This document shows, one piece after another, positions 46,666 through 55,527 of a stretch of 64,000 nt of DNA. The notes under the pieces were generated by a model, which made no database searches, was not told the origin of the DNA, and saw only the letters and a list, made by a program, of their open reading frames with translations. A program made the position numbers and the translations under genes. Source of the DNA: Neisseria zalophi (GTDB lineage: Bacteria; Pseudomonadota; Gammaproteobacteria; Burkholderiales; Neisseriaceae); the NCBI RefSeq assembly GCF_008807015.1, contig NZ_CP031700.1, positions 2,133,014 to 2,197,013 of the forward strand. The letters run 5' to 3'. Position 1 is the first letter of the stretch. Every line of letters starts with the position of its first letter.

Positions 46666-48333
46666 TCAGCCAACACGCTGTCTTCCCGCATAAATAATTT
46701 CATCAGCAATATCCATAGCCTGAAAACTATCAGGATCTGCCAACTTCCACATATCATCCAAAATCTTACGGCCGCAATCTCCTGAAAGCAACGTACCCGG
46801 TTCAATAAATTGATAATGCTCGGAAAGCAGTTTAATCCAACCATCAGGCTGGCGGCGTACAATATGATGCGGCTTTAATTGTGAGGGATGCGATAATCCG
46901 GCACTACCCGTAATATCAGCCAAAGCCTTAAGCGTATTGGCGTGGAAGTTTTTTACCCGCATCGACTTATCAGGTACATTTAAGGCTTTCTGTCTGGAAA
47001 TATCTTGTGTTGCCACACCTGTCGGACATTTATTGGTATGGCAAGAACGGGACTGGATACAGCCGACAGCAAACATAAAACCACGTGCACTATTACACCA
47101 ATCCGCACCCAAACTCATCATTTTGGCAATATCAAAACCGCTAATCAGCTTACCGCTTACACCAAGTTTGATTTTATCGCGGATGCCGGCACCCACTAAA
47201 GTATTCTGCACAAAAATCAAAGCATCCACCAACGGCATACCGATGGAGTCCATAAATTCTACCGGCGCAGCCCCCGTGCCGCCTTCAGCACCGTCAACCA
47301 CAATAAAATCCGGATAATTGTCTTCTTCCATCATGGCTTTCACAATTGCCATAAACTCCCAAGGCATACCGATACACAACTTAAACCCAACGGGTTTACC
47401 GCCGGACAACTCACGCAACTGTTGCCAAAATTGAACCAATCCGCGTGGTGTTGAAAACGATGAATGAACGGCTGGTGAAATGCAGTCTACACCCATAGGA
47501 ATATCACGGGTTTCCGCAATTTCCGGGCTAATTTTAGAGGCCGGCAATACGCCGCCTTTACCCGGCTTAGCTCCTTGCGATAATTTAATTTCAATCATTT
47601 TGACTTGATCACTTGCCGCACGTTTAGCAAAAGCCTCAGGATTAAAACGGCCTTCTTCATCACGGCAACCGAAATAACCTGTGCCGATTTCCCAAATCAA
47701 ATCACCACCGTGTTTTTTATGATAAGGGCTGATACTACCCTCTCCCGTATCATGGGCAAATCCACCCATTTGGGCGCCCTTATTCAAAGATTCTATTGCC
47801 GCAGCAGAAAGCGCGCCGAAGCTCATTGCCGACACATTAAACAGCGATAAATCATAAGGCTTCAAACAACGCTCATTACCCACACGTACACGGAAATCAT
47901 AATCGCTGATTTTGCGGCTGTTGCCTGAATGTAAAAACCATTCGCTGCCGGTTTGGTTTAAATCATTTAAGCTGCCAAATGCATTGGTGCTATCCAAATT
48001 TTTAGCCCGTTGATACACCAGCGACCGTTGCTGACGCGAAAACGGCACTTTCTCCTGATCATCTTCTAAAAAATACTGCCGGATTTCAGGGCGGAAATTT
48101 TCCAACAGAAAACGTATATGCCCGCCAATCGGATAATTACGCAAAATAGCATGGCGTTTTTGGGTAAGATCATGAATACCGAGCGCTGTAAAAGCCAATG
48201 ATATAGCCAATAGCCCCCAATATTGGAGAAATAAGCTTAATATACTTAAAACAACAAACAGCCACATCAAACCATAACGCGGCATAATAAGAAAACCGTA
48301 ATTAGCAGAACGGGTATTGGAAGGTTTAGGCAT
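46666..48333 (-). CDS. FMN-binding glutamate-synthase-like protein, membrane-anchored
   Basis: A 555-residue protein. The N terminus has two membrane segments (about 20-58), then an FMN TIM-barrel of the GltB/ferredoxin-GltS type: LFNVSAMSFGALSAAAIESLNKGAQMGGFAHDTGEGSISPYH, IEIKLSQGAKPGKGG, DGAEGGTGAAP and CIQSRSCHTNKCPTGVATQD with cluster-type cysteines. The glutaminase half is absent, so its true reaction is uncertain. The ATG at 48333 has GAGGAA ahead of it; a start ten codons earlier has not. Confidence 0.9.
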   Translation of the reverse strand: MPKPSNTRSANYGFLIMPRYGLMWLFVVLSILSLFLQYWGLLAISLAFTALGIHDLTQKRHAILRNYPIGGHIRFLLENFRPEIRQYFLEDDQEKVPFSRQQRSLVYQRAKNLDSTNAFGSLNDLNQTGSEWFLHSGNSRKISDYDFRVRVGNERCLKPYDLSLFNVSAMSFGALSAAAIESLNKGAQMGGFAHDTGEGSISPYHKKHGGDLIWEIGTGYFGCRDEEGRFNPEAFAKRAASDQVKMIEIKLSQGAKPGKGGVLPASKISPEIAETRDIPMGVDCISPAVHSSFSTPRGLVQFWQQLRELSGGKPVGFKLCIGMPWEFMAIVKAMMEEDNYPDFIVVDGAEGGTGAAPVEFMDSIGMPLVDALIFVQNTLVGAGIRDKIKLGVSGKLISGFDIAKMMSLGADWCNSARGFMFAVGCIQSRSCHTNKCPTGVATQDISRQKALNVPDKSMRVKNFHANTLKALADITGSAGLSHPSQLKPHHIVRRQPDGWIKLLSEHYQFIEPGTLLSGDCGRKILDDMWKLADPDSFQAMDIADEIIYAGRQRVG

Positions 48334-48572
48334 AATATTCCTCAATTTATTTTGCTTTATCAATGAGATAAATCCACTAATCTAATCAAAGCATTCGTTT
48401 ATCTATTTTTATTTTTCTAAATTACCAATTCACGAAGCCGAACTGTTAAGCATATCATATTATATGCCGATTATCTGCTTATACACTATGTTCGTGTTAA
48501 CTTTGAGCACCATATATTTTAATTTAATTTCATTAAAATTCATTCACATAAAAAATTTTAAAAAAAACCCCA

Positions 48573-48601
48573 TAGACAAACATAGCGTATTTTAATATTA
48601 T
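48573..48601 (+). promoter_or_regulatory. Promoter for the tRNA-Arg/tRNA-Glu unit
   Basis: TAGACA at 48573-48578 and TATTAT at 48596-48601 with a 17-bp spacer, about 43 bases before the first tRNA. The stretch after the -10 (CCATCCCC) is C-rich, as in growth-rate-controlled stable RNA promoters. Confidence 0.6.
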
Positions 48602-48643
48602 CCATCCCCTAAATTCACAGCACTAACTAAAGCGGTGAGATAC

Positions 48644-48720
48644 GCACCCGTAGCTCAGTTGGATAGAGTATCTGGCTACGAACCAGAGGGTCGGGCGTTC
48701 GAATCGCTCCGGGTGCGCCA
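48644..48720 (+). tRNA. tRNA-Arg (anticodon ACG)
   Basis: A 77-base cloverleaf with acceptor GCACCCG/CGGGTGC, D-arm, anticodon stem CTGG/CCAG with loop CTACGAA (anticodon ACG), and T-arm with GTTCGAATC. The 3' CCA is encoded. The A at position 34 is expected to be changed to inosine, so it reads CGU, CGC and CGA. Confidence 0.97.
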
Positions 48721-48738
48721 ACAATTTAAATTATATCC

Positions 48739-48813
48739 GCGCCCATCGTCTAGCGGTTAGGACATCGCCCTTTCACGGCGGTAACCGGGGTTCGATTCCC
48801 CGTGGGCGTGCCA
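48739..48813 (+). tRNA. tRNA-Glu (anticodon TTC)
   Basis: A 75-base cloverleaf. Acceptor GCGCCCA/TGGGCGT pairs with a G-U wobble at 1-72; the T-stem is CGGGG/CCCCG; the anticodon loop is CTTTCAC with TTC. The 3' CCA is encoded. It lies 18 bases after tRNA-Arg and is co-transcribed with it. Confidence 0.96.
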
Positions 48814-48819
48814 ATTTTT

Positions 48820-48859
48820 CAAGCCTCTTGTTATTACAACAAGAGGCTTGAGTTTTTTT
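48820..48859 (+). terminator. Terminator of the tRNA unit
   Basis: CAAGCCTCTTGTT and AACAAGAGGCTTG form a 13-bp stem with loop ATTAC followed by AGTTTTTTT. It is not DUS-based. Confidence 0.93.
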
Positions 48860-48908
48860 GTTTTAAATACTTATTCAAGATTATCAATATATAACCTAAC
48901 AACAATCT

Positions 48909-49676
48909 TTACGGCTGTTTAATCCGTGGTAAAACTTTCACGCTCAAAGGCAGATGGTCGGAAAGTTTTTGCCACTGTTTTTCTTTATGGATACGGGCGT
49001 CCAACACTTCCAGATTACGCGTATAAATACGGTCGAGGCTTAATACCGGCAAACGGGCAGGAAATGTTTTCGGACGTTTGCCCGCCGCATCGACAAATGC
49101 TTCTTGCAGGTCTAAAGCCTTGCCCAGCGAATGCGAAGATTTATAGCGCCAATCGTTAAAATCGCCGGCAATAATCAACGGACTGTCCGGATCGACATAT
49201 TGATCGACATATTCGTAAATCGCCTGATATTGCTTGATGCGGTCAAGTTCGCGTAAATTCAAATGGGCACACAAACACACCAGCGGAAGCTCCCAATTTT
49301 CGGGTTGGAATTCGCAATGTAATACGCCGCGTTGCTCGAGTTTGTTTACAGTAATATTCAAATTATGGCGGGTATCGATAGGCATATGGCTGAGAATTGC
49401 ATTGCCGTGGTGTCGTTCCGGATAGACGGCATTTTTACCGTAACTGCTGTTAAACGATAAATGCTCACCGAGAATATCGTAATGCGGTCTATGTGGGAAA
49501 TCGGGGAGTCGGTTATGGCGGATACGGTGCTCGCCCTGCACTTCCTGCAAAAGCAGGATATCTGATTTCAAGCTGTGTAGCGCTTCCGCCATGCTGCCGA
49601 CCTGTACTTTACGGTTTAAGGCAGACATGCCTTTATGCATATTGTAAGAGGTAACGGTAACAGGAACTGGTGTCAT
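48909..49676 (-). CDS. Endonuclease/exonuclease/phosphatase-family protein (YbhP-like)
   Basis: A 255-residue EEP-fold hydrolase. VTSYNMHKGMSALNR starts the fold, DILLLQEVQGEH has the metal glutamate, PLIIAGDFNDWR the catalytic Asp-x-Asn, and LSLDRIYTRN...SDHLPLSV the C-terminal Asp-His. Substrate (nucleic acid or phosphoester) is unknown; E. coli YbhP is similar. The ATG at 49676 is chosen because upstream extensions include a DUS-coded FSDGL and are not part of the fold. Confidence 0.85.
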   Translation of the reverse strand: MTPVPVTVTSYNMHKGMSALNRKVQVGSMAEALHSLKSDILLLQEVQGEHRIRHNRLPDFPHRPHYDILGEHLSFNSSYGKNAVYPERHHGNAILSHMPIDTRHNLNITVNKLEQRGVLHCEFQPENWELPLVCLCAHLNLRELDRIKQYQAIYEYVDQYVDPDSPLIIAGDFNDWRYKSSHSLGKALDLQEAFVDAAGKRPKTFPARLPVLSLDRIYTRNLEVLDARIHKEKQWQKLSDHLPLSVKVLPRIKQP

Positions 49677-50000
49677 AATGTGTCCGATTTTGGTTTTATT
49701 ATCTGATTTATTATATAACATCAGGCCGTCTGAAAAACATGGTTTTACATTTTCAAGCAATACGATAAAGTATTTTAAATACATCAACATACCGCTTAAT
49801 ACGGCTTATCCGATTGCCCTATACCAAAGTGAAGCAAAATCACAACACTAAATATTATCAATATAGCCAACCCAAACAAAAACAAAACCCTACGGCGGCG
49901 GTTCCTTGTCAAATCAAACCATAGCCACGCTATATCTGACCCTGTAAAAATGCTATACTCAGCCCCTATTTTTCCATACCATTTTCAGGCCGTCTGAAAC
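49677..50000. other. Intergenic region between EEP gene and trpE
   Basis: A 324-base gap with DUS at 49723-49735 and 49987-49998, and the extended -10 for trpE at 49951-49959. No gene is seen. Confidence 0.6.
49951..49959 (+). promoter_or_regulatory. Extended -10 promoter element for trpE
   Basis: TGCTATACT is identical to the element before ppa. The trpE ATG lies 42 bases downstream. No -35 hexamer is clear. No leader peptide with tandem Trp codons is seen. Confidence 0.5.
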
Positions 50001-51476
50001 ATGATTACCAAACAAGAATACCAAGCCCAAGCAAAAGCGGGTTATAACCGCATTCCGCTTGTTCAAGAGCTGCTGGCCGACTTGGACACCCCGCTGTCGC
50101 TTTATCTCAAACTCGCCAACCAACCGTTTACCTATCTGCTGGAATCCGTTGTCGGCGGCGAACGTTTCGGGCGTTATTCTTTTATCGGCCTACCCTGCAA
50201 AACCTATTTGAAAGCAGAAGGCAAAAAAGTCAGCGTATATCAAGACGGCAACCTAACCGAACAATACGAAGGCAATCCGCTACATTTTATCGAAGCCTTC
50301 CACGAACGCTTCAAAACACCGGAAATTCCCAATCTGCCCCGCTTTACCGGCGGTTTGGTCGGCTATTTCGGCTATGAAACCATTTACCATTTCGAGCATT
50401 TCGCCCACCGTTTCCGCAATAGCAACAAACCCGACACCATCGGCACCCCCGATATCCTGCTGATGCTGTCGCAAGAATTGGCCGTGGTCGACAACCTCAG
50501 CGGCAAAATCTACCTGATTGTTTATGCCGACCCAAGCCTTTCAGACGGCTACGAACAGGCACGCAACCGCTTGGAAGATTTGCGTACCCTGTTGCGCCAA
50601 AGCTGCGCCATTCCGTTATCGCTCGGCAGCCCGAAAACCGAACCGGAACACGAAACCGGCGAAGCGCGCTATAAAGAATATGTACGCAAAATCCGCCAAT
50701 ACATTCTTGACGGCGACTGTATGCAGGTTGTTCCCAGCCAGCGCATGAAACAGAAGTTCAGCGACCATCCGCTCAGCCTCTACCGCGCCCTGCGTACACT
50801 CAACCCCTCGCCCTATATGTTTTATTACGATTTCGGCGATTTTCATGTGGTCGGTTCGTCCCCCGAAATCCTCGTGCGCCGCGAACGCGACAATATTATC
50901 GTCCGCCCCATTGCTGGCACCCGTCTGCGTGGCAAAACACCGACCGAAGATTTGGCCAACGAACAAGATTTATTGAACGACACCAAAGAAATCGCCGAAC
51001 ATGTGATGCTGATTGATTTGGGCCGCAACGACGTCGGCAGAGTCAGCGAAACCGCACAAGTTAAAGTAACCGAAAAAATGGTGGTCGAACGCTATTCGCA
51101 TGTGATGCACATTGTTTCCAATGTCGAAGGCCGTCTGAAACCCGACACCGACAATATGGCCGTACTCGCCGCCACCTTCCCCGCCGGCACCCTATCCGGC
51201 GCGCCCAAAGTACGGGCATTAGAAATCATCGAAGAGCTTGAGCCTGTTAAACGCTGCATCTACGGCGGCGCCGTCGGCTGCTGGAGCTTTAATAACGATA
51301 TGGACTTGGCCATCGCCATCCGCACTGCCGTGATTAAAGATCAAACCCTGTATGTGCAAAGCGGTGGCGGAATTGTGGCCGATTCAGACGAAGAAGCCGA
51401 ATGGCAGGAAACCCAAAACAAAGCCCGTGCGGTCTTGCGGGCGGCAGAAATGGTTCAGAGCGGGCTGGATAAATAG
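50001..51476 (+). CDS. trpE: Anthranilate synthase component I
   Basis: A 491-residue chorismate-binding enzyme, first of tryptophan synthesis. The N-terminal segment with [19 protein letters not shown] is the feedback-site region; the catalytic part has [49 protein letters not shown] and [14 protein letters not shown]. Length is normal. Immediately before the ATG lies a DUS (49987-49998) where a ribosome site would be, and no purine-rich site is seen. Another DUS starts at the TAG stop. The glutaminase partner TrpG is not in the window. Confidence 0.95.
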   Translation: MITKQEYQAQAKAGYNRIPLVQELLADLDTPLSLYLKLANQPFTYLLESVVGGERFGRYSFIGLPCKTYLKAEGKKVSVYQDGNLTEQYEGNPLHFIEAFHERFKTPEIPNLPRFTGGLVGYFGYETIYHFEHFAHRFRNSNKPDTIGTPDILLMLSQELAVVDNLSGKIYLIVYADPSLSDGYEQARNRLEDLRTLLRQSCAIPLSLGSPKTEPEHETGEARYKEYVRKIRQYILDGDCMQVVPSQRMKQKFSDHPLSLYRALRTLNPSPYMFYYDFGDFHVVGSSPEILVRRERDNIIVRPIAGTRLRGKTPTEDLANEQDLLNDTKEIAEHVMLIDLGRNDVGRVSETAQVKVTEKMVVERYSHVMHIVSNVEGRLKPDTDNMAVLAATFPAGTLSGAPKVRALEIIEELEPVKRCIYGGAVGCWSFNNDMDLAIAIRTAVIKDQTLYVQSGGGIVADSDEEAEWQETQNKARAVLRAAEMVQSGLDK

Positions 51477-51553
51477 GCCGTCTGAACATTTTTCCTCTTA
51501 AAATATTTACCGAATCAAAACTCAAATAACAATACTTTTTAACTTTAACACTT

Positions 51554-52393
51554 ATGGCTATTAAATCTAATACATTATTTCATTTCACACCCAAAGAAGA
51601 ATATTTGTTTGATCTTTTAGAAAATGGCTTTTGTCCGAGATATTGTTATGAAGATATTAGATGGATTTTTAATGAAGAGTTTCTACAAGAACTATCCAAT
51701 ACAAATAACGATGAAGGATTTCTTATAAAGCTTGTTAAAGGTTTTACTGAAAAAACTATTTCTTCTATCGCTTATCCTATGACTTGTTTTTGTGATATTC
51801 CTTTAACTCAAATTACATCCCATACAGATTTATATGGAAAATTTGGCTTAGGAATGACTAAAGAATGGGGAATTAAAAATGGTTTAAACCCAATATTTTA
51901 CGTCTCCAGAGACAGCTCTATACCTAATAATATTCGCAAATACCTCTTAGATTTTCATAATATATATTCAGTACCATTGAAAATCATCAATGAACAAGAA
52001 TCTATAATGCCATTATTGAATTTATTACCTTTCATTAAGCCTTTGAAAGGTGAAATGAAAAAATCAGGCCAGACTTTCAAAAAAAACTTTGATGAAGAGT
52101 GTGAGTGGAGGTATATACCGCCACTTCAAAAACCAAAATTTGAGAGCTTTATACCCAACCTTCCACTTATAGAAAAAAGTCTTGAAGAAGAAAACGCATT
52201 AACTAAAAAATATGCATCATTAGCTTTCCAACCAAATGATGTTAAATATATTTTCGTTCCTAGTGACAAAGAAATCCCTAATGTTATCAAAAAAATTCAT
52301 GAAATTTTTAATGATAAAAAATACGAAAAAGATGAAATACATTTACTTTCATCAAAAGTAATTTCACTGGAAACCATAACAAAAGATATTTAA
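51554..52393 (+). CDS. AbiGi-family (putative abortive infection antitoxin) protein
   Basis: A 279-residue protein, clearly AT-rich. It carries the AbiGi pattern (PF10899): SNTLFHFTPKEEYLFDLLENGF at 5-26, YPMTCFCDIPLTQITSHTDLYGKFGLGMTKEWGIKNGLNPIFYVS at about 74-118, and ECEWRYIPP near 187-195. The HFT, the Y/F-G-rich strand and EWRY match the spread of motifs in DUF2971 and ADP-ribosyltransferase-like folds, which is my inference. In Lactococcus AbiG, AbiGi works with AbiGii; no such second gene is near. One 60-base line here has 16 G/C, against 35 in a line of trpE. No ribosome site is clear. Confidence 0.78.
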   Translation: MAIKSNTLFHFTPKEEYLFDLLENGFCPRYCYEDIRWIFNEEFLQELSNTNNDEGFLIKLVKGFTEKTISSIAYPMTCFCDIPLTQITSHTDLYGKFGLGMTKEWGIKNGLNPIFYVSRDSSIPNNIRKYLLDFHNIYSVPLKIINEQESIMPLLNLLPFIKPLKGEMKKSGQTFKKNFDEECEWRYIPPLQKPKFESFIPNLPLIEKSLEEENALTKKYASLAFQPNDVKYIFVPSDKEIPNVIKKIHEIFNDKKYEKDEIHLLSSKVISLETITKDI

Positions 52394-52437
52394 TAGATAA
52401 TATAACCTGATTCATTAATTTTTATAAATAACCTACT

Positions 52438-53574
52438 ATGAACACATCCCAACCTATCCTCCCTCCTGCTATGCTCGGCGTGCTTGGCGGCGGCCAACTA
52501 GGCCGTATGTTTGTCGTTGCCGCCAAAACCATGGGCTATCAAGTGACCGTACTCGATCCCAATCCTGATGCGCCGGCCGCCGCATTTGCCGACCGCCACT
52601 TGTGCGCACCATTCGATGATAAAGCCGCTTTGACCGAATTGGCCGAATGCGCCGCCGTAACCACCGAATTTGAAAACGTTAGCGCCGATGCCCTGCATTT
52701 TTTGGCCGACCATACCGTTGTTTCGCCGCGCGGCGATTCGGTATCCATTGCCCAAAACCGTATTCAGGAAAAAGCATGGATTCAAAAAGCCGGTTTGGAA
52801 ACGGCGCCTTATCAGGCAGTTTGTTCTCTTGACGACATTACCGAAGCCAGTGCGGAACTCCTACCCGGCATTTTAAAAACCGCCACCTTGGGCTATGACG
52901 GCAAAGGTCAGGTCCGCGTAAAAACATTGGACGAACTAAAAGCGGCCTTTGAAACGTTAAACCGCGTGGACTGCATCTTGGAAAAGATGGTGGATTTGCG
53001 TAGTGAAATTTCCGTAATTGTCTGCCGTTTAAACAGTGATAACGAACAAACTTTCGACCCTGCCGAAAATATCCACGAAGACGGCATACTGGCCTATTCC
53101 ATCGTACCCGCCCGTTTGAGTGCCGATGTGCAACAGCAGGCGCAAGATATGGCGCGGCGCTTGGCCGATGAGTTGGATTATGTCGGCGTGTTGGCGGTTG
53201 AAATGTTTGTGGTCGGCGATACCCATAGCTTAATCGTGAACGAAATGGCACCCCGCCCGCACAACTCCGGCCATCACACCTTAAACGCCTGCACAACCGA
53301 CCAATTCCAGCAACAAGTCCGTATTATGTGCGGCCTGCCGCCTGCCGACACCCGCTTATTGTCTTCCTGCTGCATGGCCAATATTTTAGGCGATGTGTGG
53401 AAAGACAACGGCGAGCCGGATTGGCTGCCAATACAAACCGACCTACATGCCTATCTGCACCTTTATGGTAAAAAATCAGCCAGTAGAGGCCGCAAAATGG
53501 GGCATTTCACGGTTTTAGACCAAGATGCCGGCACGGCCTTTGAAAAAGCCCAATCACTGCATGCAAAATTATGA
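52438..53574 (+). CDS. purK: N5-carboxyaminoimidazole ribonucleotide synthase
   Basis: A 378-residue ATP-grasp enzyme of purine synthesis. LGVLGGGQLGRMFVVAAKTMGYQVTVLDPNPDAPA is the family start, GILKTATLGYDGKGQ holds the ATP-binding loop, VEMFVVGDTHSLIVNEMAPRPHNSGHHTLNAC the Mg/ATP site. Length is normal. GC content returns to the level of the rest of the chromosome at its start. Confidence 0.96.
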   Translation: MNTSQPILPPAMLGVLGGGQLGRMFVVAAKTMGYQVTVLDPNPDAPAAAFADRHLCAPFDDKAALTELAECAAVTTEFENVSADALHFLADHTVVSPRGDSVSIAQNRIQEKAWIQKAGLETAPYQAVCSLDDITEASAELLPGILKTATLGYDGKGQVRVKTLDELKAAFETLNRVDCILEKMVDLRSEISVIVCRLNSDNEQTFDPAENIHEDGILAYSIVPARLSADVQQQAQDMARRLADELDYVGVLAVEMFVVGDTHSLIVNEMAPRPHNSGHHTLNACTTDQFQQQVRIMCGLPPADTRLLSSCCMANILGDVWKDNGEPDWLPIQTDLHAYLHLYGKKSASRGRKMGHFTVLDQDAGTAFEKAQSLHAKL

Positions 53575-53646
53575 TGCCGTTTCAGTGACATAAATGCCGG
53601 TAAGGTTTGTTTTTATTATCTATAAAAACCATAATGCACTCTATTT

Positions 53647-53683
53647 AGGCCGTCTGAAATATTCACTTATTTTCAGACGGCCT
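53647..53683. terminator. DUS-pair terminator after purK
   Basis: AGGCCGTCTGAAA and TTTCAGACGGCCT, perfect 13-bp stem with an 11-base loop, 73 bases after the purK stop. Further single DUS lie at 53722 and 53781. Confidence 0.65.
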
Positions 53684-53803
53684 GATTTTTTTGCAAAACC
53701 TGCCAAAATGTTGGAAACTTAAGGCCGTCTGAATGTCTTAACCGACTTAAGCCGATTTTATCCATTTCCACAACCCTACTTTTCAGACGGCCTCCGATAA
53801 CCT

Positions 53804-55414
53804 ATGCATGCAAATAAAATCCCTGCCAGTGCCGCTATGCTGGTGAAAAACTCCGAACGCTATCTGCCCGAAGTATTGGCCGCTTTGTCAGCATTCGACG
53901 AAGTGCTGCTACTCGATAACGGCTCAACCGACCGCACCTTTGAAATCGCGCAACAATTTGAAAACGTACGTATACACACACATGAGTTTACCGGTTTCGG
54001 CCCCATGAAAAATTTGGCCGCTTCTCTGGCCAAACATCATTGGATTTTCAGTATCGACAGCGACGAAGTGCCCGATGCCGAGTTAATCGAAAGCATTCGG
54101 GAGGCGGTTGCGCATAACGACCCGCAAACCGTTTACAGCCTTTCGCGCCTAAACCATTACAACGGCCGCCTGATTAAAGGGTGTACGTGGTATCCCGATA
54201 TTCTACCCCGGCTTTATCACCGCAACTACACAGAATTTTCCGACCGACAAGTACATGAAAGCCTTCAAATACCATCCAATCTGATTGTGCGCAAGTTAAA
54301 AGGCCATTTAAAGCATTACTCTTATGAAAATGCCGAAGGCCTGATTCAAAAGATGCAGCATTACACAACCTTATATGCGGTAGAAAACCGCTATAAAAAA
54401 ACAGCTACCCCATTCAAAGGCTTGCTGCATGGTATGACTGCTTTTTTTAAAAACTATATTTTAAAACGCGGCTTCTTATATGGTGCAGACGGCTTGATTA
54501 TTTCGGCAACCAATGCACAAGGCTCTTATTATAAATACGTTAAGCTCTACGAACACAACCGCAATGTCAGTGTTGCGCTGATTATCACTACCTACAACCG
54601 CCCCGACGCATTAGCTTTGGTGCTGAAATCCGCTTTGGCACAAACCCGCCTGCCTCAAGAAATTATTATTGCCGACGATGGCTCCGACCGCAGAACCACC
54701 GAAGTGATAGGCAAATTCGCCCAAGTCAGCCCGGTTCCGGTTAAGCATACTTGGCAACAAGACAAAGGTTTTCGTGCCGCTCAATCCCGCAATCGTGCCA
54801 TTGCGGCGGCCTCTTCCGATTATTTGATTATTATCGATGGGGATATGATATTGGATCCGTCTTTTATTGCCGACCATATCGCCATTGCCCGGAAAGGCCG
54901 TCTGATTCAAGGTTCGCGCGTATTAATCATGCAAGAACGTACCCAAGATATTCTGAGTGACCGTGAGCTACTATTGCCCAATCTTTCCTTTACCGCCAAC
55001 GGCATTGAAAAACGTTTGGCCGCTCTCAGAATGCCCAAGCTGGCCAAATTTATCGGCAAACGCGGCAATCAAAAACATAAAGGCGTTAAAAGCTGTAATA
55101 TGGGTTTTTTCCGTGACGACGCACTGGCGGTTAACGGCTTTAATAATGAATTTGTCGGCTGGGGGCGTGAAGACAGTGAATTTATTGCACGTTGCTACCA
55201 TAACGGTATGAAACGGCATAATCTCAAATTTGCCGGCATTGCCTATCATTTATGGCATAACGAAGCCGATAGGGCTGCCTTGCCGACCAATGATGCTTTA
55301 TTAAAAGCCACTTTGGAAGAAAAGAAAATCCGCTGCGAACATGGTGTGGATGAATTTTTAGCACAACCCGATAAACCTGACGACTCGGATAATGAAACCC
55401 AAACGATCCCCTAA
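53804..55414 (+). CDS. Two-domain family 2 glycosyltransferase
   Basis: A 536-residue protein with two GT2 domains. Domain 1 (about 5-245) is WaaE/KdtX-like: SAAMLVKNSERYLPEVLAAL, LLLDNGSTDRT and DSD at 85-87 in FSIDSDEVPD. Domain 2 (about 254-510) opens VSVALIITTYNRPDAL, has DDGSDRRT at 291-298 and DGD at 345-347, and a galactosyltransferase-like GWGREDSEFIARCYHNGMKRHNLKF. It likely adds sugars to lipooligosaccharide or capsule. The fusion of two GT2 domains in one chain is less common than separate genes. The start lies after a DUS. Confidence 0.86.
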   Translation: MHANKIPASAAMLVKNSERYLPEVLAALSAFDEVLLLDNGSTDRTFEIAQQFENVRIHTHEFTGFGPMKNLAASLAKHHWIFSIDSDEVPDAELIESIREAVAHNDPQTVYSLSRLNHYNGRLIKGCTWYPDILPRLYHRNYTEFSDRQVHESLQIPSNLIVRKLKGHLKHYSYENAEGLIQKMQHYTTLYAVENRYKKTATPFKGLLHGMTAFFKNYILKRGFLYGADGLIISATNAQGSYYKYVKLYEHNRNVSVALIITTYNRPDALALVLKSALAQTRLPQEIIIADDGSDRRTTEVIGKFAQVSPVPVKHTWQQDKGFRAAQSRNRAIAAASSDYLIIIDGDMILDPSFIADHIAIARKGRLIQGSRVLIMQERTQDILSDRELLLPNLSFTANGIEKRLAALRMPKLAKFIGKRGNQKHKGVKSCNMGFFRDDALAVNGFNNEFVGWGREDSEFIARCYHNGMKRHNLKFAGIAYHLWHNEADRAALPTNDALLKATLEEKKIRCEHGVDEFLAQPDKPDDSDNETQTIP

Positions 55415-55460
55415 ATATTAAAAAACGGGATAACACGTTTTAAATCATGAATAAAAACCA

Positions 55461-55492
55461 AAGGCCGTCTGAAAACATTTTCAGACGGCCTT
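55461..55492. terminator. DUS-pair terminator between glycosyltransferase and aldehyde dehydrogenase genes
   Basis: AAGGCCGTCTGAAAA-CA-TTTTCAGACGGCCTT, a perfect 15-bp stem between convergent genes. Confidence 0.85.
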
Positions 55493-55527
55493 GATTAAGC
55501 GCAATGGTTTGAAACCAAATAGTTTAA

